Shown here in pieces: positions 16,729-25,579 of a stretch of 64,000 nt of DNA. The DNA lies in NCBI GenBank assembly GCA_964567755.1, contig CAZMNW010000005.1:1-64000 (forward strand), in the 5' to 3' direction. The stretch comes from DASRJW01 sp964567755 (GTDB taxonomy: Bacteria > Krumholzibacteriota > Krumholzibacteriia > G020349025). Position 1 is the stretch's first letter, and each line of letters begins with the position of its first letter. Below the pieces are notes generated by a model. That model did not search any database. It saw only the letters and a program-made list of their open reading frames with translations, and was not told the DNA's origin. The position numbers and the translations under genes are program-made.

Positions 16729-18146
16729 GTGCGCCGGCTTCCGGGCTTGATCGCAACATCGCCAGTGGCGCAGGCGGGGCAAGTTCCTGGTTCGACGGCC
16801 TTGGCCTCGATCTCGAGCAGCGCCTCGAGGCGATGGTCGAAACTGCGTTCGCCGCCGCTGCGATCGATGATGGCTCCCGTCGCCACGATCGCGGCGTTCT
16901 GCTCCTGCACCAGAGCACTGCACTCGGCGATGGAACCGCCGCGTGTGCACACGTCGTCGACGATGGCGACGCGCTCTCCGGGGCGGAGCTCGAAGCCGCG
17001 GCGCAGGCGCAGGACACCGGCCTCGTCGCGCTCGGCGAACAGCGCGCGCACACCGAGCGCTGCGGCCACCTCCTGGCCGATGACGAGCCCGCCCAAGGCG
17101 ACGCTGATCACCGTCTCGGGTTGGTAGCGCCGCAAGCGCTCGGCGAGCCAGATGCCCGCACGTCGCGCCAGATGCGGGTATTGCAGCATCTGCGCGCACT
17201 GCACATAACGATCGCTGTGCAAACCCGAGCTCAGAACGAAGTGTCCTTCGAGGAAAGCACCGGATTCTCGCAGCATCCGCATCAAGCGCTGCGCCATGAC
17301 CGGGTCGGTGGATTCGCGCGCCAAGGCGCTGCGTCCCGCCGAGATGGAGTCCGAGCCACTGGATGCCGCTCTGTCGGCGAGCGCGCGTGCGATCTCGTCG
17401 ACGATGCTGGCTGCGGCACGCGCTGGATCGCTGGCCGCATGGATGGGGCGGCCGACGACGAGCAGGTCGGCGCCATCGCGAATCGCAGCGCCCGGTGTCG
17501 CGACCCGCGCTTGATCATTCGTCGACGCACCTCCTGGTCGCACTCCTGGTGTCACCAGAAGGAACCCGGCGCCGCAGGCGGCGCGCAAGCGCCCTAACTC
17601 CTGCGGTGAGGCGATGGCGCCGTCCAAACCGCAGCGCTCGGCAAGAAGCGCCCGGTCCACCACTTCTTCGGGATCTTCGACATCGAGGCTCGTGAGCACC
17701 GTGACGCCGAGTAAAAGAGGACGCTGATCATGTGGCAGCGCATCGCGCGCGCGCACAGCCGCTTCGAGCATGGCGGCACCGCCGCTCGTGTGCACCGACA
17801 GCCAGCGCACGCCGTGCTGCGCCGCCGCGTCCACGGCACGCGCCACGGTGTTCGGAATGTCGTGGAACTTGAGATCCAGGAACACGGGCAGGCCGAAAGC
17901 AGCAAGCGTGGCGATCGCTTCCGGACCGCAGCGGGTGAAGAGTTCCTTGCCGATCTTGATGCCGCCAACGCTCGCAGCGGTAGTTTCGACCAGACGCCGC
18001 GCCGACTGCAGATCGGGCACATCGACGGCGAGAAGCAACCGCTTCTGCGCTTCGGCACGTCGGTCCTTGGTCGTGGGCGTTGTGGTGCTAGGTCGCGTCA
18101 CGCCGCTGGATCTCTGGTCCGCCATCACCAATCCTTCGTCCCGCAA
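16725..18146 (-). CDS. pyrFE: Fused OMP decarboxylase - orotate phosphoribosyltransferase
   Basis: This 473-residue bifunctional enzyme covers the last two steps to UMP. Residues about 35-260 are type 1 orotidine-5'-phosphate decarboxylase, with IKIGKELF, DLKFHDIPNT (91-100, holding the catalytic Lys/Asp), TPGVRP (199-204) and VGRPI (231-235). Residues about 284-465 are orotate phosphoribosyltransferase, with FVLSSGLHSDRYVQC and PRPP-binding VAIVDDVCTRGGS (393-405). The order decarboxylase-transferase is the reverse of the animal UMP synthase. The linker (about 262-282) is Ser/Ala-rich. It lies 89 bases downstream of the surface phosphoesterase gene and overlaps the ImmA-like gene, within the pyr cluster. 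Confidence 0.95.
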   Translation of the reverse strand: MRDEGLVMADQRSSGVTRPSTTTPTTKDRRAEAQKRLLLAVDVPDLQSARRLVETTAASVGGIKIGKELFTRCGPEAIATLAAFGLPVFLDLKFHDIPNTVARAVDAAAQHGVRWLSVHTSGGAAMLEAAVRARDALPHDQRPLLLGVTVLTSLDVEDPEEVVDRALLAERCGLDGAIASPQELGRLRAACGAGFLLVTPGVRPGGASTNDQARVATPGAAIRDGADLLVVGRPIHAASDPARAAASIVDEIARALADRAASSGSDSISAGRSALARESTDPVMAQRLMRMLRESGAFLEGHFVLSSGLHSDRYVQCAQMLQYPHLARRAGIWLAERLRRYQPETVISVALGGLVIGQEVAAALGVRALFAERDEAGVLRLRRGFELRPGERVAIVDDVCTRGGSIAECSALVQEQNAAIVATGAIIDRSGGERSFDHRLEALLEIEAKAVEPGTCPACATGDVAIKPGSRRT

Positions 18147-18235
18147 GCGACGGAATGGTCACAACGGCGTGACCTGCCGGGCATGGAGCGAAGGAGAGAA
18201 TACTACGTGGTGCGGAACGCGCCAAGCCCGTTGGG

Positions 18236-21200
18236 TCAGCGCACGTTCAGAATCTTGCGTACGAAGCGTTGCGCGCCGATCTCGGCGTGGACGAAGTAGA
18301 CGCCGGCCGGAACTGGCCGGCTCGCATCGCGCGCGCCCCATTCGAGACGCGTACGGCCTACCGGCAGCGGGCCATCCCAGAGCGTGTGCAGCCAACGACC
18401 GCGCACGTCGAAGATGCGCACGGTGGCGCGCGCCGATCGAGGCGAAGCGAGCTCGATCCACGGCACCGTGCCGCCGATACCATGGCCGAGGGTGAGTCCC
18501 GCTTCCATCACTCCACCCGTGCTCTGCACGTCTTGCTTCGCGGCGCCGACGAACGGGCGAATTTCGATGCCCACGACGGCCCAGTCCACGGCACCGTCGA
18601 AGCTGCCGTTCACACTCACGGTCGCGGGGGTCTCCACGTCACGATCCATGAGCGTCAGACCAGAGACGGCGCCGGAGGCTCCCGCGCTCAAGGCGTCGCG
18701 CACGATATAGCCGGCCCCGGGCACGAGCACTCGGTTGCGCATGGCGACGACGGCGAACACGGTTGCATCGTTGACGGACGTCGGCAATGACAGTGCATAC
18801 GCGGCGTTGTCGGTGCCACCGCCGCATACACCGCTCGTGCCGTTGGTGTTGGCGGATACGATGGTGCCCAACACGGTCGCGGGATCGGCTCCCGAGTAGC
18901 GCGCGACGATGATGACGGCACTGCTCGGGGCGCTGGCGAACGTCGCCGTGACCACACCCGGACTCGGTGTCCCCGTCCCCTTCCACACTTGCACTCCAGT
19001 TTGGAGCCGGCCGCCGCACTGTGCGCGCACCGGCGACCAGGTGAGGCCACATCCGGAGAGCGCGGTGACGTTCACGTATCCTTTCGAGGTGACGGCGGCC
19101 AAGACGACTTCGCCTGCCTCGGCTTGCAAGCTACTCGACGTCGTGACCGTGGTGCCGCTGGTGGCGCTGCCGTGGATTGCACCTTCGAAGACGACTGCCC
19201 CCTCGAGAGGCGCCGTCGCGAGGCCGGTGAGCACCACAATCGCCGGATTCTCGTCGGGATCGTCGCTCGTGAGGCGCAGTGTGGAGTTCTTCGCCCCGAG
19301 CGAGGTCGGGGTGAAACTCACCGATAGAATCGTGCTGTCACCGGCCGCGATCGTGAACGGTCCCGCACCACCGGGCAACGCGAAGGCAAGCGAGTCGGCA
19401 CCCACGAATCGGAGCGTTGCGACGTGCAGGTCGCCGGTTCCGGTGTTGGCAACTCGTACTGTGCGTGTCGTGCTCGCGAGCATGGTCAGGGTGCCGAAAT
19501 CGACCGCCTGCGGATCGAGATCGATATCCGCTACCAGCAGCGGCAGTCCGATCCCGGCGAGCGCGACATTCACGACCGGCTCATCCGCATCGTTGCACGA
19601 CAGGCGTAGTGTGGCGATACTCGCACCCTGTGCAAGCGGCGCCCAGGTGAGCGCGATGGTGGTGCTGTCACCGGGCGACACGGTGAACGGCGTGCTCGTG
19701 CCCAGGGTGAACTCGAGCGAATCGGCGCCCGTGACCGCGATGGCCGACACCTGCAATCCCGCATCGCCGGTGTTGGCGACACGAATGTTCCGGGTGACGC
19801 TGCCGAGCGCGGGGATGCTGCCGAAGTCCAATGCGGAAGGTGTCACCACGACCTCCGGCAGCCTCAGAATCGCCGTGCCGGTGAGCGACACGTCCGTGGT
19901 CAACTCGCTCGCGTCATTGCTGACGATGCGGAGAATGGCGTTCTTGGCCCCAACGGATATGGGAGCGAAGCGCACCGTTACCGTGTGACGCGCACCCGGA
20001 GCGAGCGTCGGTGGCGTTCCGCCGCTCGTGATGGCGAACTCGGGCGCCTGCGCGCCGAACACGCCGATGCCTTGCACCAGCAGGTTCGCCGCCCCGTCGT
20101 TGCGGATCTCGAAGCTGCGGAGTGCGTTCTCGCCGAGATCCAAGGTGCCGAAGTTGGAGGACATGGGCGTGACCGTGATTTCCGGGAACACGATGGCCGG
20201 CCTGAGCTCGACGGCAACGACCGCCCAATCGATGTCCTGGCTGAATGTGCCGTTCACCGTCACCTGACCTGGGTTGGCGACGCTACGATCCATGACCGCG
20301 AGCCCCGCGATCCAACCCCCGGAGCCAGCCGTGACTTCGTCGCGCTGCGTATAGCCGGAGCCCGGTGTGTAATCGCGGTTGCGAATGGCCACTGCGGCGA
20401 ACGCCAGGGCGCCGGGTACCGTCGTCTGCAAATTCATGGAATGTGATGCGGTATCCGAGCCGCCAGAGCAGCTGCCTTGCACACCATTGGTGTTGGCAGA
20501 CACGAGCGCTCCGAGCGGTGAAACAGGATCGGCTCCCGCATAGCGCACCACCACCAGTGCCGCGCTGTTGGGTGTGCTCACGAACCGAGCCGTCACGGTT
20601 CCCGGGCTCGCGGTCCCCGCGCCGGCCCAGATCTCGACGCCCGTCTGTCCGCGGCCGCTGCATTGTGCACGCACGAGTGTCCAGGTGAGCCCCATGCCCG
20701 TGACGCTCTGCACGATGACGTGATCTTTGGAGGTGATCGCCGCCAGATAGAGTGCACCGCTGACCGCCGCGACGCTGCTCGAGGTGACGACAGTCACCGA
20801 ATTCGTCGACTTTCCATCGACGCTGTTCTGAAACAGGACTTCGAGCCGAGTTCCGGGTGGCACGATGCCGATTCCCGAAAGCACGACATTCCACGTCGCC
20901 TCGTCCGGGTCGTTGCTCTGGATCCGCAAGGTCGCAGTTTTGGCGCCAGCCGTGGCGGGCGCGAACTCGATGGACAACGTCGTACTGGCCCCAGGAGACA
21001 ACGTGAGAGGAGCCTCACCGCTCGTGAGCCTGAAGCTGCTGGCGTCGGGGCCGACGATCGTCGTCGACCCGACGTCGAGCGTCGCCGTGCCTTCGTTGCG
21101 GATGGTGATGGATTGCATTGCCGAGGCGGTCGCGACGAACACGCCGCCGAAATCGGCGACCACGGGAACGACGTCGATGTCGGGTGCGGGGGGCGGGAGT

Positions 21201-23437
21201 GCCACGCCTGTGCACGCAATGTCGACGACCGCGGCATCGGGATCGTCACTCGTGATCCGGAGAGCGGCGACTTTGGTCCCGGTGGCGGTGGGGAGAAAAC
21301 GGACCGTCACCGAAGAACTGTCCCCCGCTGCAACGGTCCGCGCTTCCCCGCCACTCTGGATGGAGAACTGCGACGCACTCGCACCGACGAAGGCGACAGC
21401 TACCACGTGGAGATCTGCCGTCCCCCGATTGTGGATGCGGGCAATAGCGCTCGCGCTCTCCGAGACGATGACTTGTCCGAACTCGATCGCGGCGGGGGCA
21501 ACGGCGATTTCCGGCGCCGGAAGCGGCAGGCCCATGCCCGCGAGTGGGATGTCCGCCACCGTTTGCTCTGGATCGTTGCTTGCAATGCGGAGCGCGGCCG
21601 TTTTCGCGCCTTCAGTCGACGGAGAGAAAGCGAGAGTGACGACCACACTATCGCCAGGCATGATCGAGTGCGCTCCCCCGCCGCTCGTTACGGAGAAATG
21701 CACCGCGTCTGCCCAGACCAACGACACCGACGACACCTGCAACGCGGCGCCACCGGTGTTGCGCAGTTCCAGCGTGCTGCTGGCGCTCGTCGAAACCATG
21801 ACTTCGCCGAACCCGAGCGTGGAAGGCGAAACAGCGAGATGTGGCTGCAAGGGTGGGAGGGCGCGGCCGGTGAGCGCAACGCTGGCAAATTGCCCGCCTG
21901 GGTCATTGCTCGTGATGCGCAGGCTGGCTGTCTTCACACCCAAAGTCGTGGGACCGAACGTCACCCGTGTCTCGACGCTGTCCCCCGCCGCGACTTGGAA
22001 TGGCCCCCCGGGGCCCGTGACCGAGAAATGTGCCGCATCCGGACCAAGGAGAACGATTTCCTCTACTTCGAGCGGCTCACTGCCGCGGTTGCACCAGAAT
22101 ACGGATTCCCGGGTGTTGGCGAACACGGGGATCGCTCCGAAGTCCAATGCCGAGGGCCGAAACTCCAGCGCTGGAGAGGACGGCTGCATCGCCAATCCTG
22201 CGAGCGGCAAGACCAGAAGTTCCTGATCGGGATCATTGCTCACGACGCGAAGCGATGCGCTCTTTGTGCCGGGAGTTTCCGGATCGAACTGCACCAGCTG
22301 CGTCGTGCTGTCCCCAGGAGCGAGCGTGAGGGGCAATGCGCTGGCGATGACGTACTCCGGCAACCGGCGAGGCCGCACTGCCGCGACCGGAACGACGTCG
22401 AATTCCATTGAGTCGGGACCGACCACATCGAGGTCCGTGATCTCCAGGGCTCCAGTGCCGACGTTGCGCAGCACGAGGTTCTGCACCGCCACCGCACCCA
22501 CGAAGTGCCTGCCAAATCCGAACGCAGCGGGCGCGGCACTCAGTTCCGGATCACCGCCCACAAGCGTGTATGAATCCACCACCGAGTCGGTCGGCGCGAT
22601 GGAAATGAGTTGAAACGTGAGGTTGCCGTTCTCGGCCGTGAGCAACATGGCGCCGAAGTCGTCGTTGTAGCGCACGACGCTGCCGGGCCGGGGACTGGTG
22701 AAACCCTTCAGGTTGCGCCCACCGATGCCATTGACGAAATAGGGAAACCCATCGACCGAGAAACGTTCGTACACATGATCGTGGCCGGAAATGACGGCCG
22801 CGGCGCCCCAGGCACGAAACGGCCATTGCATGATTTCGATGCTGCCATGGCTGTCACCGCTCGAGTACGGGGAGTGATGCATGATGACGATCTTCCACTG
22901 CGCCGTCGACGCCGCGAGCCGTGCGCGCAGCCATTGCGCCTGCACCGAGGTGCTGTCGATGCCGTGTGGCTCCGCCGCATTGCTGTTGATGGCGAAAAAG
23001 TGGATGGGGCCATGGATGAAGTCGTAGTAACGCTCGTTGCCGGAGCTATTGGTGCTTTGGATCCCGGCACCTGGCAATGTGAAGTACTCGAGATAACCGG
23101 GAAGGCCGTCCCCATCGGAGTAATCGTGGTTGCCAAGGCTGGGGAAAAATCGGTTGACCAGTGCACCAGGAGGATAGTCCCCGCCGTAGTTGCCGATGTA
23201 GCGCGCGTAGTACTGGCCGACATTGTCATCGATGGGGTTGCCGTCGTAGCTATTGTCTCCGACGGTGACCACGATGCCGGGGTTCATCCCGTGCACGAGG
23301 TTGGCCACGGCTTGTGCGCCGGGGCTCTCCTCGCCGTAATCGCCAATGACCGCAACGCGCACGGGTGCCGCGGCGCTGGCGATCGCCGCCAACGCGAGCC
23401 ACGCGGCGGCCAAGGCTGCTGAAATTGACGCACGCAT
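18236..23437 (-). CDS. Secreted metallophosphoesterase with choice-of-anchor-D repeats
   Basis: This giant exported protein (1733 residues from the ATG at 23437; an in-frame ATG exists at 23497) has a signal peptide (ISAALAAAWLALAAIASAAA). A calcineurin-like phosphoesterase (about 25-275) follows, with metal-site motifs GDYGEE, GDNSYDG, GNHDYSD, MHHSPY and SGHDHVYER. Five choice-of-anchor-D (ASH-like) repeats of about 110 residues come next (from about 300). Then comes a roughly 200-residue module beginning EVLFQNSVDG, three more ASH-like repeats, a second copy of that module, and a FlgD-like tail ending RKILNVR. The phosphoesterase acts outside the cytoplasm on an unknown substrate. The gene interrupts the pyr cluster between pyrD and pyrFE, perhaps linking it to phosphate or nucleotide scavenging. 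Confidence 0.88.
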   Translation of the reverse strand: MRASISAALAAAWLALAAIASAAAPVRVAVIGDYGEESPGAQAVANLVHGMNPGIVVTVGDNSYDGNPIDDNVGQYYARYIGNYGGDYPPGALVNRFFPSLGNHDYSDGDGLPGYLEYFTLPGAGIQSTNSSGNERYYDFIHGPIHFFAINSNAAEPHGIDSTSVQAQWLRARLAASTAQWKIVIMHHSPYSSGDSHGSIEIMQWPFRAWGAAAVISGHDHVYERFSVDGFPYFVNGIGGRNLKGFTSPRPGSVVRYNDDFGAMLLTAENGNLTFQLISIAPTDSVVDSYTLVGGDPELSAAPAAFGFGRHFVGAVAVQNLVLRNVGTGALEITDLDVVGPDSMEFDVVPVAAVRPRRLPEYVIASALPLTLAPGDSTTQLVQFDPETPGTKSASLRVVSNDPDQELLVLPLAGLAMQPSSPALEFRPSALDFGAIPVFANTRESVFWCNRGSEPLEVEEIVLLGPDAAHFSVTGPGGPFQVAAGDSVETRVTFGPTTLGVKTASLRITSNDPGGQFASVALTGRALPPLQPHLAVSPSTLGFGEVMVSTSASSTLELRNTGGAALQVSSVSLVWADAVHFSVTSGGGAHSIMPGDSVVVTLAFSPSTEGAKTAALRIASNDPEQTVADIPLAGMGLPLPAPEIAVAPAAIEFGQVIVSESASAIARIHNRGTADLHVVAVAFVGASASQFSIQSGGEARTVAAGDSSSVTVRFLPTATGTKVAALRITSDDPDAAVVDIACTGVALPPPAPDIDVVPVVADFGGVFVATASAMQSITIRNEGTATLDVGSTTIVGPDASSFRLTSGEAPLTLSPGASTTLSIEFAPATAGAKTATLRIQSNDPDEATWNVVLSGIGIVPPGTRLEVLFQNSVDGKSTNSVTVVTSSSVAAVSGALYLAAITSKDHVIVQSVTGMGLTWTLVRAQCSGRGQTGVEIWAGAGTASPGTVTARFVSTPNSAALVVVRYAGADPVSPLGALVSANTNGVQGSCSGGSDTASHSMNLQTTVPGALAFAAVAIRNRDYTPGSGYTQRDEVTAGSGGWIAGLAVMDRSVANPGQVTVNGTFSQDIDWAVVAVELRPAIVFPEITVTPMSSNFGTLDLGENALRSFEIRNDGAANLLVQGIGVFGAQAPEFAITSGGTPPTLAPGARHTVTVRFAPISVGAKNAILRIVSNDASELTTDVSLTGTAILRLPEVVVTPSALDFGSIPALGSVTRNIRVANTGDAGLQVSAIAVTGADSLEFTLGTSTPFTVSPGDSTTIALTWAPLAQGASIATLRLSCNDADEPVVNVALAGIGLPLLVADIDLDPQAVDFGTLTMLASTTRTVRVANTGTGDLHVATLRFVGADSLAFALPGGAGPFTIAAGDSTILSVSFTPTSLGAKNSTLRLTSDDPDENPAIVVLTGLATAPLEGAVVFEGAIHGSATSGTTVTTSSSLQAEAGEVVLAAVTSKGYVNVTALSGCGLTWSPVRAQCGGRLQTGVQVWKGTGTPSPGVVTATFASAPSSAVIIVARYSGADPATVLGTIVSANTNGTSGVCGGGTDNAAYALSLPTSVNDATVFAVVAMRNRVLVPGAGYIVRDALSAGASGAVSGLTLMDRDVETPATVSVNGSFDGAVDWAVVGIEIRPFVGAAKQDVQSTGGVMEAGLTLGHGIGGTVPWIELASPRSARATVRIFDVRGRWLHTLWDGPLPVGRTRLEWGARDASRPVPAGVYFVHAEIGAQRFVRKILNVR

Positions 23438-23832
23438 TGGAGTCCTGGCGATTGTAATGAACGGCTCCGGTGGAGACGGGAAGCGACTCCCCTCCATCTT
23501 TTCAACGTCGGCTTGCGGGGCGCAGTCCTAGAGAGACGCCAGAGGCGACCTATGAAAGGTTAACCAATTCATGCCTGGAGCTCAAGCAGCGGCCCAAGGG
23601 GGCTTGTGCCAGGGACTAGAGGACATTGCGCGCCACCTTGGACAGCCGCCACGGTCAGACATTGGGGAATTCTCCACACGAACCACCCCGCGGAGCACTG
23701 TTCCCCGGCGAGTCGAGCCCATCGCGGCACGATCGGCAGTCGCGTCACTCGCGAGTCCACGGATGTCTCGTATTGGAGCTGTATCATCGTCGTCTGCCCC
23801 TATTCTTCTGCTTGAAGGACAGCAGCGGCGTC
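23438..23832. other. Gap between pyrD and the phosphoesterase gene
   Basis: These 395 bases hold no recognisable gene and no strong hairpin with a T-run. The phosphoesterase may have its own promoter here rather than depend on the pyr leader. Confidence 0.45.
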
Positions 23833-24786
23833 TCAACCCAGGGTGGCCGACGCCGGGTCTCCCACCTCGAGAGCGCCGGCGCGGGAGAGACGCAATCGAT
23901 GCGGGTGATCGAGCCTTCGTACGGTGAGAAAGTCCTCTACGCCGGCTTTGACCTCGGCCAGCAGTGTCGGGCGCGAGAACAGCAGCGTGCCGAGCTGCAC
24001 GGCGCTCGCGCCCGCCATGAAAAACTTGATGACATCACTCGCCGAGGCGATGCCTCCGACCGCGATCACGGGAATGCGCACCGCGCCGGCAATCTCCCAT
24101 ACCTTGAGCAAGGCGATCGGGAAGATCGCTGGACCGGAAAGACCGGCGCGCACGCGCGTGAAGGTCGGGCGTGCGCGCGCGATGTCGATGTCCATCCCGG
24201 CCACGGTGTTGATGGCGACCACCGCGTCGGCACCGCCTTGTTCGGCCCCTTGCGCCAAGTGCACGATGTCGGTGACATTCGGCGTCAGCTTGATGGCCAC
24301 CGCCCGATCCGGCAAACGCTCCTTCACCACGCGCGTGATGCGCTCGACGGCGCGTGCCTCGGCTGCGTCGCGGTCGCCGCCGGTGTCGACGTTGGGACAT
24401 CCCAAGTTCACCTCGACCGCACGGATGTTGGGGTAGTCTGCCAGGAGGCCGGCCATGCGCGCATATTCGTCCAGTGTTTCCGCCGCGATGCTGACGAAAG
24501 GCGTGCCTCCGGCATCGATGAGCGGCGACAGCTTGTCGCGCAGGTAGGCCTCGAGCCCCACGTTCTGCAGTCCGATCGAGTTGAGCAGCCCCGAGGGCGT
24601 CTCTTGCAGGCGCGGCACCGGATTGCCGTCGCGGGGCAGTGGCGTCACGGTCTTCGTCACCACGGCGCCGAACTCGTCGGGTCGGATGAACTCACGATAC
24701 TCGAGACCGTAGCCGAAACAGCCCGAAGCGGCGAAATACGGGTTGGCGAATCTGGCCGGGCCGATCCGCACCGGGTACTCAGACAT
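23833..24786 (-). CDS. pyrD: Dihydroorotate dehydrogenase B, catalytic subunit
   Basis: This 317-residue class 1B enzyme oxidises dihydroorotate to orotate using FMN. Visible features are FAASGCFGYG near the N-terminus, VTKTVTPLPRDGNP, SIGLQNVG, EVNLGCPN with Cys130 as the class 1 catalytic base, AIKLTPNVTD, NTVAGMD, and the C-terminal FMN-phosphate site GGIASASDV/GASAVQLGT. The ATG overlaps the end of pyrK by eight bases, as expected for subunits of one complex. Electrons pass to PyrK and then NAD+. Confidence 0.95.
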   Translation of the reverse strand: MSEYPVRIGPARFANPYFAASGCFGYGLEYREFIRPDEFGAVVTKTVTPLPRDGNPVPRLQETPSGLLNSIGLQNVGLEAYLRDKLSPLIDAGGTPFVSIAAETLDEYARMAGLLADYPNIRAVEVNLGCPNVDTGGDRDAAEARAVERITRVVKERLPDRAVAIKLTPNVTDIVHLAQGAEQGGADAVVAINTVAGMDIDIARARPTFTRVRAGLSGPAIFPIALLKVWEIAGAVRIPVIAVGGIASASDVIKFFMAGASAVQLGTLLFSRPTLLAEVKAGVEDFLTVRRLDHPHRLRLSRAGALEVGDPASATLG

Positions 24787-25579
24787 GATCCGACTCCAAG
24801 GCGATGTCGGTCACGACGCTGCCGCGGAAAACCGGCCCGTGGGTGCAGATTGGAACGGTGCCATCGCGTGTTCGCGTCACGCACCCCATGCACACGCCGA
24901 CGCCGCACGCCATGATCTCTTCGAGCGACACGTACACCTCGCGCACCAGGCCGTGCACGGCTTTGTACAGCGCTGCCATCATCGCGTGCGGGCCGCAGGT
25001 GAGCACGGTGAACCGCGCGGCGCGCTGGCCTTCACGACGCAGCAGATCGACACAACGATCCACGCAAGTGCCATGGAAGCCGAGCGAGCCATCGTCGGTG
25101 CTCGGCACGATCTCGCTGCGCAAGCCAGCGAGTGTGTCGAGCTCGATATCGCGGGCGCTGCGCCCACCATAAAGGATGCGAACCTCGGGGCCCGATGCCT
25201 GCGCCTCGATCCGGCGCGCCAAAAAGTGCATCGGCGCGATCCCGAAGCCGCCACCCACGAGCAGGAGTGGATCCTGTCCCAACTCGGAGGGAAACCCGTT
25301 GCCGAGCGGTGGGCTGATGTCGACGTGGCTGCCGGCCGCCAACGCCACCAGCTCGCGTGACGCCGGGCCGACGGGCTTCACCATGTAGCTACGCCAGCCA
25401 TCACCTTCGTCGTGAATACTCATCGGACGGCGTACGAGATGCAACGACGGGTGCGCGAGCAGCAGCGCAAACTGCCCGGGTCGCGAGGTCGGCGTCAATT
25501 CGTTCGCCTGCGTATCGCGGATGCGCAGCAGGTGGGATCCGCCACTCAACCGGCGGTTCTCGATCAGGGTTGCGAGGAT
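24779..25579 (-). CDS. pyrK: Dihydroorotate dehydrogenase B, electron-transfer subunit
   Basis: This ferredoxin-reductase-like protein has an FAD domain (RPGQFALL, LVRRPMSIHD), an NAD domain (LLLVGGGFGIAPM, LTCGPHAMM) and a [2Fe-2S] loop with cysteines in ACGVGVCMGC plus PICTHGPVF. It moves electrons from PyrD to NAD+. The start is uncertain. The conserved first strand begins around ATLIENRRL, but no ATG, GTG or TTG lies in frame close to it. GGAGG sits ten bases before an ATC at 25579 (given here), and a CTG at 25567 overlaps the upstream stop as CTGA. The only in-frame ATG is at 25702, deep inside the preceding gene. Length from 25579 is 266 residues, normal for PyrK. Confidence 0.88.
   Translation of the reverse strand: MLATLIENRRLSGGSHLLRIRDTQANELTPTSRPGQFALLLAHPSLHLVRRPMSIHDEGDGWRSYMVKPVGPASRELVALAAGSHVDISPPLGNGFPSELGQDPLLLVGGGFGIAPMHFLARRIEAQASGPEVRILYGGRSARDIELDTLAGLRSEIVPSTDDGSLGFHGTCVDRCVDLLRREGQRAARFTVLTCGPHAMMAALYKAVHGLVREVYVSLEEIMACGVGVCMGCVTRTRDGTVPICTHGPVFRGSVVTDIALESDHV

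Noticed and set aside
18909..22411. Long plus-strand frames (such as 18909-19988 and 20663-22411) opposite the phosphoesterase gene
   Set aside because: They are antisense to a continuous repeat protein with clear domains; the high GC and regular repeats keep the opposite strand open by chance.
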